Shown: positions 25,738 through 33,284 of the stretch, piece after piece
Numbering within the stretch: the stretch's first letter is position 1
How the letters are laid out: each line of letters opens with the position of its first letter
Assembly: GCA_945877115.1 (NCBI GenBank)
Contig: CAMCQR010000023.1
Coordinates: 1-34,241 of the forward strand
Direction of reading: 5' to 3'
Source of the DNA: Synechococcus sp. UW140
GTDB taxonomy: Bacteria; Cyanobacteriota; Cyanobacteriia; PCC-6307; Cyanobiaceae
DNA: 34,241 bases
Translations under genes and position numbers: made by a program
Notes under the pieces: generated by a model
Seen by the model: only the letters and a program-made list of their open reading frames with translations
What the model was told of the DNA's origin: nothing
Database searches by the model: none

Positions 25738-26706
25738 TTAGAAGCCGAGGCGTTTGACCTCTGGGTGGAGCAGGATTCCGTACTTCTCAAGCACCCTGTC
25801 CTGCACCTGGCCCACCAGCGTGTCGATGTCGGCGGCCGTGGCGGCGCCGGTGTTGACGATGAAGTTGGCATGCATGGGCGAAACTTGGGCTCCCCCAACG
25901 CTCAGGCCCTTGAGCCCCAGTTCTTCGATCAGCTGGCCGGCTTTGCGGGGTTCAGGATTGCGAAAAACACTGCCGCAACTGGGCTGCTGGTAAGGCTGGC
26001 TCTTGGTGCGCGAATGCAGATTGGTGCTGGTGGTGGCCGTGATAGTGGCGGGATCGTGGCCGGGGCTCAGCCGAAAACGGGCCGACAGCACCAGCAGGGC
26101 TTCCTCCTGCAGGCGGCTGTGGCGGTAGGCGAAGGCCAGGTCCCTGGCCTCAAGCACAAAGGGCTGGTCCGGCCGTTTGGGATCGATGACCTGGATGGAA
26201 TGCAGCCACTCGGCGGTACAACCCCCCTGGGCACCCGCATTCATCACGACGGCCCCACCCACGGTGCCCGGGATCCCCACCGCCCACTCGAGGCCATGCA
26301 GACCCTGGCGAGCCACTTTGCGGGCCAGGGTCGGAATCGGTTCTCCCGCCTGGGCTTCCACCCAGCCCTCCTGGGGATCCAGCTGGCTGCCTTGGAGTCG
26401 CCGATTGCACAAAGTGAGGCCGCTCAGTCCGCCATCGGCGACCAAAAGGTTGGATCCGGCGCCGATGCAACGCAGGGGCAAGCCCCTCTCCTGGGCCCAG
26501 GCCACCAGGGACAGAAGGGAGGCCTGCTCCGACGGTTCGGCAAACCATTGGGCCGGGCCGCCAACGCGCCAGGTGGTGAAGTCCCTCAGCTCCACCGCCT
26601 GATGGAGCTCGGCCGGTGGGTTGTCAGCCCGCAATTCAGGCCACCAGGGCGGGGGCCGCGCCGGGGTCTCCCTGGGCGGCCAATCGATCCCAGAGGCTGT
26701 TGACAT
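25738..26706 (-). CDS. murB: UDP-N-acetylenolpyruvoylglucosamine reductase
   Basis: 322 residues from ATG 26706, but this overlaps murC by 71 bp. A TTG at 26634, just after the murC stop, would give a protein starting about 20 residues before the conserved [12 protein letters not shown] and may be the true start. MurB uses FAD and NADPH to make UDP-MurNAc for peptidoglycan. Motifs are the FAD-binding [43 protein letters not shown] and [10 protein letters not shown], with the catalytic Ser in the last. It is immediately downstream of murC, as in other cyanobacteria, and separated by 41 bp from ybaB. Confidence 0.95.
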   Translation of the reverse strand: MSTASGIDWPPRETPARPPPWWPELRADNPPAELHQAVELRDFTTWRVGGPAQWFAEPSEQASLLSLVAWAQERGLPLRCIGAGSNLLVADGGLSGLTLCNRRLQGSQLDPQEGWVEAQAGEPIPTLARKVARQGLHGLEWAVGIPGTVGGAVVMNAGAQGGCTAEWLHSIQVIDPKRPDQPFVLEARDLAFAYRHSRLQEEALLVLSARFRLSPGHDPATITATTSTNLHSRTKSQPYQQPSCGSVFRNPEPRKAGQLIEELGLKGLSVGGAQVSPMHANFIVNTGAATAADIDTLVGQVQDRVLEKYGILLHPEVKRLGF

Positions 26707-28084
26707 CGCCTGCCCCCATGGCCAGCACCAGATCGCCGGGGCGGGTGCGGCGGACCACGTGTTCGGTGAGTTGGTCGAGGCTGTCGGCCACCAGCACCTC
26801 CAATTGGGGCGCCAGCCGCCGCACTGCCGCCCCCATGGCCTGGCTGGAAATGCCGAGGATCGGATCTTCGCCGGCGGCGTAGAGGGGGGCTACCACCACA
26901 AGATCGGCGGAGGAGAGGGCGATGGAAAATTCTTCGAGAAACTGGGCCGTGCGGCTATAGCGGTGCGGTTGGAAAATGGCGACCAAGCGCTGGGGCGGTG
27001 CGGGTAGGGGGCTACGTCCGCTGTTTACCATCAGCCGAGCCATGGCCAGGGTGGCGCTCACTTCACTGGGATGGTGGGCGTAGTCATCAACGACGATCCG
27101 CTCTTGCCATAGCCCCCGGCAATCAAAACGGCGTCCGGGGGTTCTCACCTGGGCGATGGCCTGTTGCAATTCGGCAAAGGGCACCCCTTCCAGACGGCAG
27201 GCGGCCAGGGCGGCGGTGGCGTTACTGAGGTTGTGGCGACCTGGTAGCGGTAGCTCGAAGCGGCCAACGGACTGGCCGTCTTCGTAGAACTGGGCCACGG
27301 TGCCATCCCCGTGTTCTTCAACGGCAACGGCGGCAAATGAGATGTGCTCGGGGCTCTGGGTGGACCACCAGCGGTCGGCTTCGAAATGTTCGCTCAGGAT
27401 CGGGCAGTCCTTGTTGGCCAGAACCCGTTCCGATCCCGCGGCGAAATGCTTGAGGGTTTCGATGAGGGCGTTGAGATCCGGGTAGTGGTCCGTGTGATCG
27501 AGCTCCAGGTTGGTGATCACACCCAGTTGGGCCCTGAATTTGACGAGGGAGCCATCGGATTCGTCGGCTTCGGCCACCAGCAGCGGACCCTCTCCATGGC
27601 GGGCATTGCTGCCAAAGGCGGGCACAATGCCGCCGATCACGGCCGTGGGATCGCGGTGGGTGGCGGCTAACAGGGTGGCGATCAGGGTGCTGGTGGTGGT
27701 CTTGCCGTGGCTGCCGGCCACGGCGATCGAGGGCTGACTGCTGATCAACGCCGCCAGCACGTCGGATCGATGCACGACGGTCCACCCCTGTTGGCGGGCT
27801 TCCACTAGTTCGGGGTTGGTTGCCGGAACCGCAGAACTGATGACCACGACTGGATTGGCAGCGCCGGCTCGCTGGAGTGTCCCGATCGTTTCAGCCGACT
27901 GGCTGAGGAAGATCTGTACACCGCACTGGCGTAACCCTTCAATCACCGGTGAGCAGCGGCGATCGGAGCCACTGACCTGGAAGCCCCGTTTGGCCAGGAT
28001 GCCGGCGAGCGCGGACATGCCGATGCCTCCGACTCCAATGAAGTGGATCGGCTGTTGGCGATCGAGCAGCAGAGCCAAGTGCAC
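26636..28084 (-). CDS. murC: UDP-N-acetylmuramate--L-alanine ligase
   Basis: 482 residues from a GTG at 28084. It adds L-alanine to UDP-MurNAc, the first step of the peptide stem. Seen are the N-terminal Rossmann-like UDP site [17 protein letters not shown], the ATP loop GSHGKTTT (124-131), [38 protein letters not shown] and [15 protein letters not shown], all standard for MurC. GGAG lies directly in front of the GTG with almost no spacing. The gene is divergent from gap across a 207-bp intergenic region and co-directional with murB. Confidence 0.96.
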   Translation of the reverse strand: MHLALLLDRQQPIHFIGVGGIGMSALAGILAKRGFQVSGSDRRCSPVIEGLRQCGVQIFLSQSAETIGTLQRAGAANPVVVISSAVPATNPELVEARQQGWTVVHRSDVLAALISSQPSIAVAGSHGKTTTSTLIATLLAATHRDPTAVIGGIVPAFGSNARHGEGPLLVAEADESDGSLVKFRAQLGVITNLELDHTDHYPDLNALIETLKHFAAGSERVLANKDCPILSEHFEADRWWSTQSPEHISFAAVAVEEHGDGTVAQFYEDGQSVGRFELPLPGRHNLSNATAALAACRLEGVPFAELQQAIAQVRTPGRRFDCRGLWQERIVVDDYAHHPSEVSATLAMARLMVNSGRSPLPAPPQRLVAIFQPHRYSRTAQFLEEFSIALSSADLVVVAPLYAAGEDPILGISSQAMGAAVRRLAPQLEVLVADSLDQLTEHVVRRTRPGDLVLAMGAGDVNSLWDRLAAQGDPGAAPALVA

Positions 28085-28291
28085 CTCCGGGTCGAGCCGA
28101 AAATAAGCCGGCGACCATACCCCTCCTTTTACTGGTTGCTTCGCTTTCTGGCCAGCCTGGGCCTGCGGTTGATGGCGAGCCGGTGGGCTGGGCCGAGGCC
28201 GTCGATCGTTTTGGGGAGGAAGTGCGGAGATCCAGTCTGTAGGATTTGCTCCCGAAACGCCCTAGCCAGCGGTTTTCCGCCCCCCCAAGCC
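28085..28291. other. Divergent intergenic region between murC and gap
   Basis: A 207-bp spacer that must contain promoters in both directions. An open frame crosses it in frame with gap, but the sequence does not resemble a GAPDH N-terminus and the homologous start is at 28292. I see no confident promoter, operator or riboswitch. Confidence 0.4.
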
Positions 28292-29314
28292 ATGACCCTG
28301 CGCGTAGCGATCAACGGATTCGGCCGCATTGGCCGCAACTTCACGCGTTGCTGGCTCAGCCGAGGTCTCGATACGGGGATCGAGGTCGTGGGTCTTAACG
28401 ACACCTCCGATCCGAAGACGAACTCCCACCTGCTCCAATACGACACCATGTTGGGGCACATCCGCAATGCGGAAGTGAGCTATACCGACGACACGATCGT
28501 CGTTAATGGCAAGCACATCAAGTGCTTCTCGGATCGCAACCCCCTCAACCTTCCCTGGAAGGAGTGGGGCGTTGATTTAGTGATCGAAGCCACCGGCGTT
28601 TTCATTGATCAAAAGGGTGCTGGAAAGCATATTGAGGCGGGCGCCAAAAAGGTGTTGATCACAGCTCCCGGCAAGGGTCCGGGCGTCGGCACCTTCGTTG
28701 TGGGCGTCAATGCTGATCAATACCGACATGAAGATTTCGACATCATCAGCAATGCCAGCTGTACCACCAATTGCATGGCGCCCCTAGTGAAGGTGCTTGA
28801 TCAATCCCTCGGCATCGTTAAGGGGATGATGACGACCACCCACAGCTATACCGGCGACCAACGCATCCTGGATGCCTCCCATCGCGACCTGCGCCGGGCC
28901 CGTGCGGCCGCAGTCAACATCGTGCCTACCAGCACCGGTGCCGCTACCGCCGTGGCGCTTGTCTATCCGCCGATGAAGGGCAAGCTCAATGGCATCGCCA
29001 TGCGGGTGCCGACCCCCAACGTCTCAGTGGTGGATATGGTGCTTGAAGTGAGTCGGGCCACTACTAAAGAAGAAGTGAACGCCATCTTCAAGGCCGCTTC
29101 TGAAAACGGCATGAAGGGCATCATTAAGTATTGCGATTTGCCCCTCGTCTCCACGGACCACGCCGGTACCGATGAATCCACGATTGTGGATGCCGATCTC
29201 ACCATGGTGATGGATGGCAACATGGTGAAAGTAATCTCCTGGTACGACAACGAATGGGGCTATAGCCAGCGAGTTGTTGATCTTGCCGAAGTGGTCGCCA
29301 AGAACTGGAAGTAA
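28292..29314 (+). CDS. gap2: Glyceraldehyde-3-phosphate dehydrogenase, Gap2-type (photosynthetic)
   Basis: 340 residues starting at [17 protein letters not shown], the conserved N-terminal NAD(P) fold. The catalytic Cys157 lies in [29 protein letters not shown] near residue 35 is typical of NADP-using Gap2/GapB enzymes of the Calvin cycle, and [21 protein letters not shown] is the family S-loop. It reduces 1,3-bisphosphoglycerate in the cytosol and also serves gluconeogenesis. The C-terminus ends in EVVAKNWK-stop, and an intrinsic terminator follows. A diverged copy of its last 26 codons plus terminator lies about 3.5 kb downstream at 32749. In related picocyanobacteria I recall thiL next, but here an accessory region follows. 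Confidence 0.97.
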   Translation: MTLRVAINGFGRIGRNFTRCWLSRGLDTGIEVVGLNDTSDPKTNSHLLQYDTMLGHIRNAEVSYTDDTIVVNGKHIKCFSDRNPLNLPWKEWGVDLVIEATGVFIDQKGAGKHIEAGAKKVLITAPGKGPGVGTFVVGVNADQYRHEDFDIISNASCTTNCMAPLVKVLDQSLGIVKGMMTTTHSYTGDQRILDASHRDLRRARAAAVNIVPTSTGAATAVALVYPPMKGKLNGIAMRVPTPNVSVVDMVLEVSRATTKEEVNAIFKAASENGMKGIIKYCDLPLVSTDHAGTDESTIVDADLTMVMDGNMVKVISWYDNEWGYSQRVVDLAEVVAKNWK

Positions 29315-29338
29315 GGCTGGGGCCAATCCCCCTTCCTG

Positions 29339-29364
29339 GGCCGTCCTGCGGGGCGGCCTTTTTT
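29339..29364 (+). terminator. Intrinsic terminator of gap2
   Basis: GGCCGTCC and GGGCGGCC pair around a short loop (29339-29358), with one G-T pair, followed by six T residues. It starts 25 bp after the gap stop. A close relative of this hairpin follows the duplicated gap tail at 32856. Confidence 0.85.
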
Positions 29365-29707
29365 GTTGGCTCCTGCCTGGTGGGACCGCCAGGGTTGCCC
29401 AGATCAGCGTCCAACGCTTGGCTGCTGCCCGCCTGCAGCGCTTCTGCCATGGGGTGCGCCAGGGCCTGATCTCAGTCGATGCGGATAGCAGCCGACCGCC
29501 CCGCGGCTGGATCTCGATCACCTGATAGCGCAGCGGCGCTCGGTGGGGGCTTGTCCCGACCCATTAGCCCTTACAAAGCATTGATGACACATTAAAAAGA
29601 GACGATTCAAGATGACAAATAGATTTAGAGGAGTATCTTGACAAAGAAACCGGCCGGGTCGGCACCATAAGACGACCACGGAATTAGACAGGGAAAATAA
29701 AGAAATA
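29365..29707. other. Region downstream of gap without a recognisable gene
   Basis: The first part (to about 29530) is GC-rich and encodes short open frames on both strands that match nothing I know. A few bases and residues near 29385-29410 resemble the stretch after the second gap tail (about 32905-32935), as if both derive from one ancestral flank. The second part (29570-29707) is abruptly AT-rich, with a TTGACA at 29638-29643 but no good -10. This base-composition change marks the start of foreign-looking DNA. Confidence 0.5.
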
Positions 29708-30493
29708 ATGAATGATGAAAACATGTATGTTGATTGGGAGGGGGTCAGAATTGAAGAAGTATGGTTAATTTGTGCTATAAATTTATCCATTCCTGCCCAG
29801 GGCTTTTCAATCCTTTTCCTCCCTGTTCTCTACCCGCTACCTAAACCGATCTGTTTGGCCATGTCTTGCCGTAAGCCCGCCGCAACCCAATCCCTATCGG
29901 CTGGCTCAGCAAAAGCCCTGAATATTCAGATTGTTGTCGATAACGATTTTGCCCTATTCTCCGGTACCAATACAGGCGTCAATACTCTTCTTTATCAGAA
30001 TAACGTTGTTTGGAATTCCCAAGGCCTTCTTGAGGCAATAGCGGATGCACCCTCGACCGACAACGTTTACTACCTATTGGCTATGGGAGGGGGATCCCCA
30101 GAAGAGGCTTTCGGCACCATTGGCAATATTAATATTACTACGGCAACGGGGGTAAAAGTAAGCAACAATCTGGAGGGCTCTCTCTCTGGTTATAGCTTAG
30201 GCGCTGTTACAGACGGATCCTATACTCCCAGCCTTGTGGATGTTCAAGCTGCCTTCCCAACCCTCACATTTTCAGCCCCACCGGCTCCGGGCTGCGCAAC
30301 TGTTTGTAATAATTTCCCTGGCCTCAGCAACGGCCAAAGTTTTCTAATTGATGGTGGAACGGCGGTTCTTTTCGCCATCCCTTATGGCGGTTCCCCTGCT
30401 GCCGTGCCTGGCCCCCTGCCAATCTTCGGAGTTCTGAGCGCATTCCAGGTGTCCAGGCGGATCCGCCGAAGACTTCGGCGCACTGACGGCTGA
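29708..30493 (+). CDS. PEP-CTERM-like surface protein with GPLPIFG tail, unknown function
   Basis: 261 residues if the ATG at 29708 is used; ATG 29861 gives 210. The conserved-looking part starts around AGSAKALNIQIVVDNDFALF, where AGSAKA resembles the end of a signal peptide. The preceding residues do not form a clean signal sequence, so the N-terminus may be altered. The middle is Asn/Thr/Gly-rich beta-type sequence, with a short CATVCNN cysteine pair. The C-terminus is the three-part sorting signal type: AVPGPLPIFG, a short hydrophobic stretch, then RRIRRRLRR. This matches PEP-CTERM-like anchors processed by exosortase in cyanobacteria, which would place it on the envelope or outside. Lower GC and AT-rich flank suggest acquisition. 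Confidence 0.65.
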   Translation: MNDENMYVDWEGVRIEEVWLICAINLSIPAQGFSILFLPVLYPLPKPICLAMSCRKPAATQSLSAGSAKALNIQIVVDNDFALFSGTNTGVNTLLYQNNVVWNSQGLLEAIADAPSTDNVYYLLAMGGGSPEEAFGTIGNINITTATGVKVSNNLEGSLSGYSLGAVTDGSYTPSLVDVQAAFPTLTFSAPPAPGCATVCNNFPGLSNGQSFLIDGGTAVLFAIPYGGSPAAVPGPLPIFGVLSAFQVSRRIRRRLRRTDG

Positions 30494-30642
30494 ATTTCTT
30501 CGCCTAAGAGGGCCTAAGAATCGCCCATCAGCATCCGATAAGCAGGGTCGCTGGCCACGGATCCGATAGTATGGGTGATTATAATGTCGATCGCATAATC
30601 GCGGCTGGCTTCATTAACGTAGGTTTTTAAGCTTCACCGAAA

Positions 30643-30665
30643 AGCTGCCTTATTGGCGGCTTTTT
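30643..30665 (+). terminator. Intrinsic terminator downstream of the GPLPIFG protein
   Basis: AGCTGCC (30643-30649) and GGCGGCT (30655-30661) form a 7-bp stem with one G-T pair around TTATT, followed by TTTT. It lies about 150 bp after the CDS stop. Confidence 0.75.
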
Positions 30666-30725
30666 CATTGGCCACTTTGCCGTAAAGAGTTGGCTGGATC
30701 AGCCCTGGTGGTCCTGCGCTTGGCC

Positions 30726-30731
30726 CCTAGA
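30726..30731 (+). repeat. Left target-site duplication CCTAGA
   Basis: Six bases identical to 31778-31783 flanking the insertion sequence, matching the NCTAGN target preference of IS481. Confidence 0.85.
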
Positions 30732-31777
30732 TGTGTAGTCCCACCACGTTGTTCAGCTGACAAAGGGGTGTGAGGTCGCCAGGGTCGGGGTGTCACCGCC
30801 CGTCCCAAGACCTCACTCCCCATGCATAGCCACCCCAATGCCCGACTGACGCCGATCAGTCGGGAACGCCTGATCCGCAGGCACCTTGAGGATCGTGTGC
30901 CGCTCAAGGCCCTTGCGGCACAAGCCGGGATCAGCCTGCGCAGTGCTTACAAGTGGCTGGCGCGGTTCCGCGATGGCGGCATAGCGGCACTGGCGGATCG
31001 ACGGAGTGTTCGCCGCACCCAGCGGCGGACGCTCGATCCGCAGCAACTGCAGCAGGCCGTGGACTTGCGGCACCAGCGCTGCACGCTCAGGCGCATTGCC
31101 AAGGCCCTCTGCGCGCCTCTGGCCACCGTTGGCCGGCTCATGAAGGACTTGGGGCTGGGACGACTCAAGAACCTTGACCCCAAACCTCCTGTGCGGCGCT
31201 ACCAGTGGGAGCGGCCGGGCGACATGATCCATGTCGACACCAAACAGCTGGCGAGGTTTGAGCGCGTAGGACACCGGATCACCGGTGACCGCCGTCAAGG
31301 CTGCTCACGAGGCGCCGGCTACGAGAAGGTGCACGTCGCCATCGACGATGCCACCCGCCTGGCCTACGTCGAGGTGCTCGCCGACGAGCAGAGAGCGACG
31401 ACTCTTGGATTCCTGGCCCGGGCAGTCGGCTGGTTCTCTGAGCAGGGGATCACCTGCCGACGGATCCTCTCGGACAACGGCCCCTCCTACCGCTCAGGTG
31501 ACTGGCGAAAAGCCTGCCAGGCACTGGCCCTGAAACCCATCCGCACCAAGCCCTACACGCCGCAGACCAACGGCAAGGCTGAGCGTTTCATCAAAACCCT
31601 CCTGGTGGAATGGGCGTACGTCATGTCGTACCAGACCTCCCAGTAGCGGAACCACTGGCTACCTCGGTATCTGGGGATCTATAACGGCCACAGGTGCCAC
31701 ATGGCTCTCGGTGGCCTCACCCCTCAGCAGTCCTTACAGCGGCTGCTGATCGCTGAATGACCTGGTGAGAAAACACA
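30732..31777 (+). mobile_element. IS481-family insertion sequence, 1046 bp, with 6-bp target duplication
   Basis: Imperfect terminal inverted repeats are visible: TGTGTAGTCCCACCA at the left end (30732) and, on the reverse strand, TGTGTTTTCTCACCA at the right end (31777), identical at 12 of 15 positions. Both ends are flanked by CCTAGA (30726-30731 and 31778-31783). This is the NCTAGN 6-bp target duplication described for IS481/IS1002 of Bordetella, so the family assignment rests on protein, ends and target together. One transposase gene fills the element and is interrupted by an amber codon. The intact duplication implies a fairly recent insertion. Confidence 0.92.
30822..31760 (+). pseudogene. 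IS481-family DDE transposase interrupted by an in-frame TAG
   Basis: The frame begins with a helix-turn-helix (VPLKALAAQAGISLRSAYKWLARFRDGG) and an integrase core with the DDE triad Asp139 (IHVDTKQL), Asp218 (LSDNGPSY) and Glu254 (GKAERFIKTL). A TAG at 31644-31646 ends translation after 274 residues. The same frame continues without further stops to TGA 31758-31760 and encodes the normal C-terminal family segment (RNHWLPRYLGIYNGHRCHMAL, then GGLTPQQSLQRLL). The gene is thus a single nonsense mutation away from intact. The truncated product keeps the whole triad but loses the last 37 residues, so activity is doubtful. The GC-rich codon use is like the host. Confidence 0.9.
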
Positions 31778-31783
31778 CCTAGA
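31778..31783 (+). repeat. Right target-site duplication CCTAGA
   Basis: Second copy of the IS481 target duplication, immediately after the right terminal inverted repeat. Confidence 0.85.
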
Positions 31784-31792
31784 GCGCTCTCC

Positions 31793-31798
31793 CATAAT
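31793..31798 (+). promoter_or_regulatory. Possible -10 element for the AroE-like gene, next to the IS end
   Basis: CATAAT (31793-31798) lies 17 bp before the GTG start. A matching -35 would fall inside the right end of the insertion sequence, but only a poor candidate is present there. Weak pattern match. Confidence 0.2.
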
Positions 31799-31815
31799 GG
31801 AAGGGAAGTTCTCCC

Positions 31816-32673
31816 GTGATTTCCATGATTCCTCCCCAGAAGCAGATGACTGGGATGCTGGGTCATCCGGTGGCGGAAAATCCCATCGATATCATGTTTG
31901 ATGCCGTTTATTCCCATTACGGCTTGAATTGGCAATTCTGGAAAAGCGATGTGCCGTCGGTTGAGTTGTTGCGACCTGCGGTGGCGGGCTTGGCGCCTCT
32001 GGGTTATCGAGGGGTGGGTATCACCGTGCCCTACAAGGTTGAGGTGATTCCGCTTCTCGATGAGGTCGACGCCGATGTCAAGGCCATTGGGGCAGCAAAC
32101 TATCTCACCATTGAGAACGGTCGGCTGATTGGTCATAACAATGATGGCAAGGGTGTGGTGAAAGCGATCCAAAAACAACGCAGTCTCAAGGGCGAGCATG
32201 TGGTGATGCTGGGGGCCGGTGGGGCCGGGCGGGCGATGGCGGTGGAGATCGCCTGGGCCGGCGCCGCCCAGCTCACCCTGGTGACCCGCCGCGAAGCCCA
32301 GGGCCGGGAGGTGGCCGAACGGATTACGGCGGTGTCGGCGGTTCCGGCCACCTGGCAGGCCTGGAGCTCACCGGTGCGAGTGCCGCCGGGCACCACCCTG
32401 CTGATGAATGCCACCCACCTGGGTTGCGCCCCGGATCTGGAACCCGTGCCGATCGACTGGTCCAGCGTCGAGCCCGGTTGCCTGGCGGTGGATGTGATCA
32501 CCAATCCGCGCATCACGCCGTTTCTGCAGACGGCCCGGGAGCATGGCTGCGGTGTGGTTGATGGGGTGGAGATGCTGGTGCAATTGGCGATGCAGCTCTT
32601 TACCCTCTGGACTGGAATTGCTCCGGAGGAGAAGGTGTTCCAGCGGGCGGTGGCGGCGGCCCTGGGCGAGTAG
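31816..32673 (+). CDS. Shikimate dehydrogenase (AroE)-like protein lacking the shikimate-binding serines
   Basis: 285 residues from a GTG at 31816 preceded by AGGGAAG; ATG 31825 is the alternative. The fold matches AroE/YdiB: TVPYK with catalytic Lys74, IGAANYL, GHNNDGKG with catalytic Asp110, the NAD(P) loop GAGGAG (133-138), MNATHLG and DGVEMLVQLA near the C-terminus. In true shikimate dehydrogenases the N-terminal GxPxxHSxSP loop supplies two serines for the shikimate carboxylate. Here it reads GHPVAENPID, with both serines and the His replaced. The chemistry is probably conserved but the substrate is likely different, as in SDH-like or quinate/aminoshikimate paralogues. It begins 32 bp after the IS target duplication, in the accessory region, so it is probably not the housekeeping aroE. 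Confidence 0.85.
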   Translation: MISMIPPQKQMTGMLGHPVAENPIDIMFDAVYSHYGLNWQFWKSDVPSVELLRPAVAGLAPLGYRGVGITVPYKVEVIPLLDEVDADVKAIGAANYLTIENGRLIGHNNDGKGVVKAIQKQRSLKGEHVVMLGAGGAGRAMAVEIAWAGAAQLTLVTRREAQGREVAERITAVSAVPATWQAWSSPVRVPPGTTLLMNATHLGCAPDLEPVPIDWSSVEPGCLAVDVITNPRITPFLQTAREHGCGVVDGVEMLVQLAMQLFTLWTGIAPEEKVFQRAVAAALGE

Positions 32674-32696
32674 GGGTCGGCGCCTTGCTCTCTGTA

Positions 32697-32747
32697 GTCA
32701 ACACCGATTTCGCCACGGCCGGCAGCTTCATGGTGGGCACCACCAGT
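32697..32747 (+). pseudogene. Fragment of a third PEP-CTERM-like gene
   Basis: Seventeen codons read [17 protein letters not shown]. This matches the segment just before the GPLPLFG tail of the downstream protein (NEFATAGTVIVGTTA, about 33780-33826). The fragment breaks off exactly where the gap-tail copy begins, so the junction is a recombination breakpoint. Confidence 0.7.
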
Positions 32748-32748
32748 C

Positions 32749-32826
32749 ATCTCCTGGTACGACAACGAATGGGGCTACAGCCAGCGTGTCGTTGATCTCG
32801 CCGAAGTGGTTGCCAAGAACTGGAAG
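32749..32826 (+). pseudogene. gap2: Diverged copy of the last 26 codons of gap
   Basis: All 26 codons align without gaps to the C-terminal end of gap2 (29234-29311), with 73 of 78 bases identical. The five differences are all synonymous third positions. The stop codon is changed from TAA to GAA. The upstream part of the gene is absent. Purely synonymous change means this tail evolved under selection as part of a working gap gene elsewhere before it was left here, probably by recombination with DNA of a related strain. Confidence 0.92.
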
Positions 32827-32855
32827 GAAGGCAGGGGCCCTTCTCCACCATCAAG

Positions 32856-32880
32856 GCCGTCCTTCGGGGCGGCATTTTGT
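32856..32880 (+). terminator. Terminator hairpin following the gap-tail copy
   Basis: GCCGTCC and GGGCGGC pair around a short loop, followed by ATTTTGTTGTTT. It occupies the same relative place as the gap2 terminator at 29339 and shares much of its stem sequence, so it was carried along with the tail. Confidence 0.75.
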
Positions 32881-33284
32881 TGTTTGGGCTGGTCGGTTGC
32901 CCACGGCTGCCCGGATCTACACCCAACGGCTGACCGTTCGCGGGACCATCTCCGGGCAACCATGTCCTAGCTGCTGGACCGCCTCGGTAGTACGTGGGTG
33001 ATCCCTGCGCCACGAGTTGCCCGAACCCCTGCGCCAGCATGTGGCCCGGGGGCGGGCGGCTGGCGCCCTGAGGGCCCTTGCCAGCTCCTTAGCCCTTGGC
33101 TGACGAGGTGTTTTGCTTCGACCGACAGGGTTGGCAGCATCGCCGCAGCGGCAGTGAACTGACTCCAGCCGCCCATGGCCGGCCTGCTGTTCGGCGTGCC
33201 CTGTCCAATTGGAGCACTGGCATTGTCCCCCCCCCAGCAGGAATAGCGCATTATTCGAAAGATTTTTTTAGAATCTACGATCTA

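Larger units (their letters stand above)
30494..30731. other. Short intergenic stretch before the insertion sequence
   Basis: Contains the terminator at 30643-30665 and the left target duplication CCTAGA (30726-30731). Nothing else is recognised. Confidence 0.5.
32674..33284. other. Scar region with fragments of a PEP-CTERM-like gene and of gap
   Basis: No intact gene is seen in 611 bp. In order it contains a PEP-CTERM-like gene fragment (32697-32747), a gap 3'-end copy (32749-32826), its terminator (32856-32880), a GC-rich stretch, and a reading-frame end near 33005-33103. The last encodes [20 protein letters not shown] and further residues to a TGA, but has no start and is unidentified. 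An AT-rich run lies just before the next gene (33240-33284). Confidence 0.7.

Noticed and set aside
25732-26703. Plus-strand open frame of over 300 codons opposite murB
   Set aside because: Shadow of murB; no recognisable motifs, and all MurB signature motifs lie on the minus strand.
32749-32826. Second GAPDH gene
   Set aside because: Only the last 26 codons are present, with no stop and no upstream GAPDH sequence; treated as a recombination remnant.
33005-33103. Genuine small gene encoding [20 protein letters not shown]
   Set aside because: The frame has a stop just upstream, no start codon and no ribosome site. It looks like the end of a lost gene rather than a working one.
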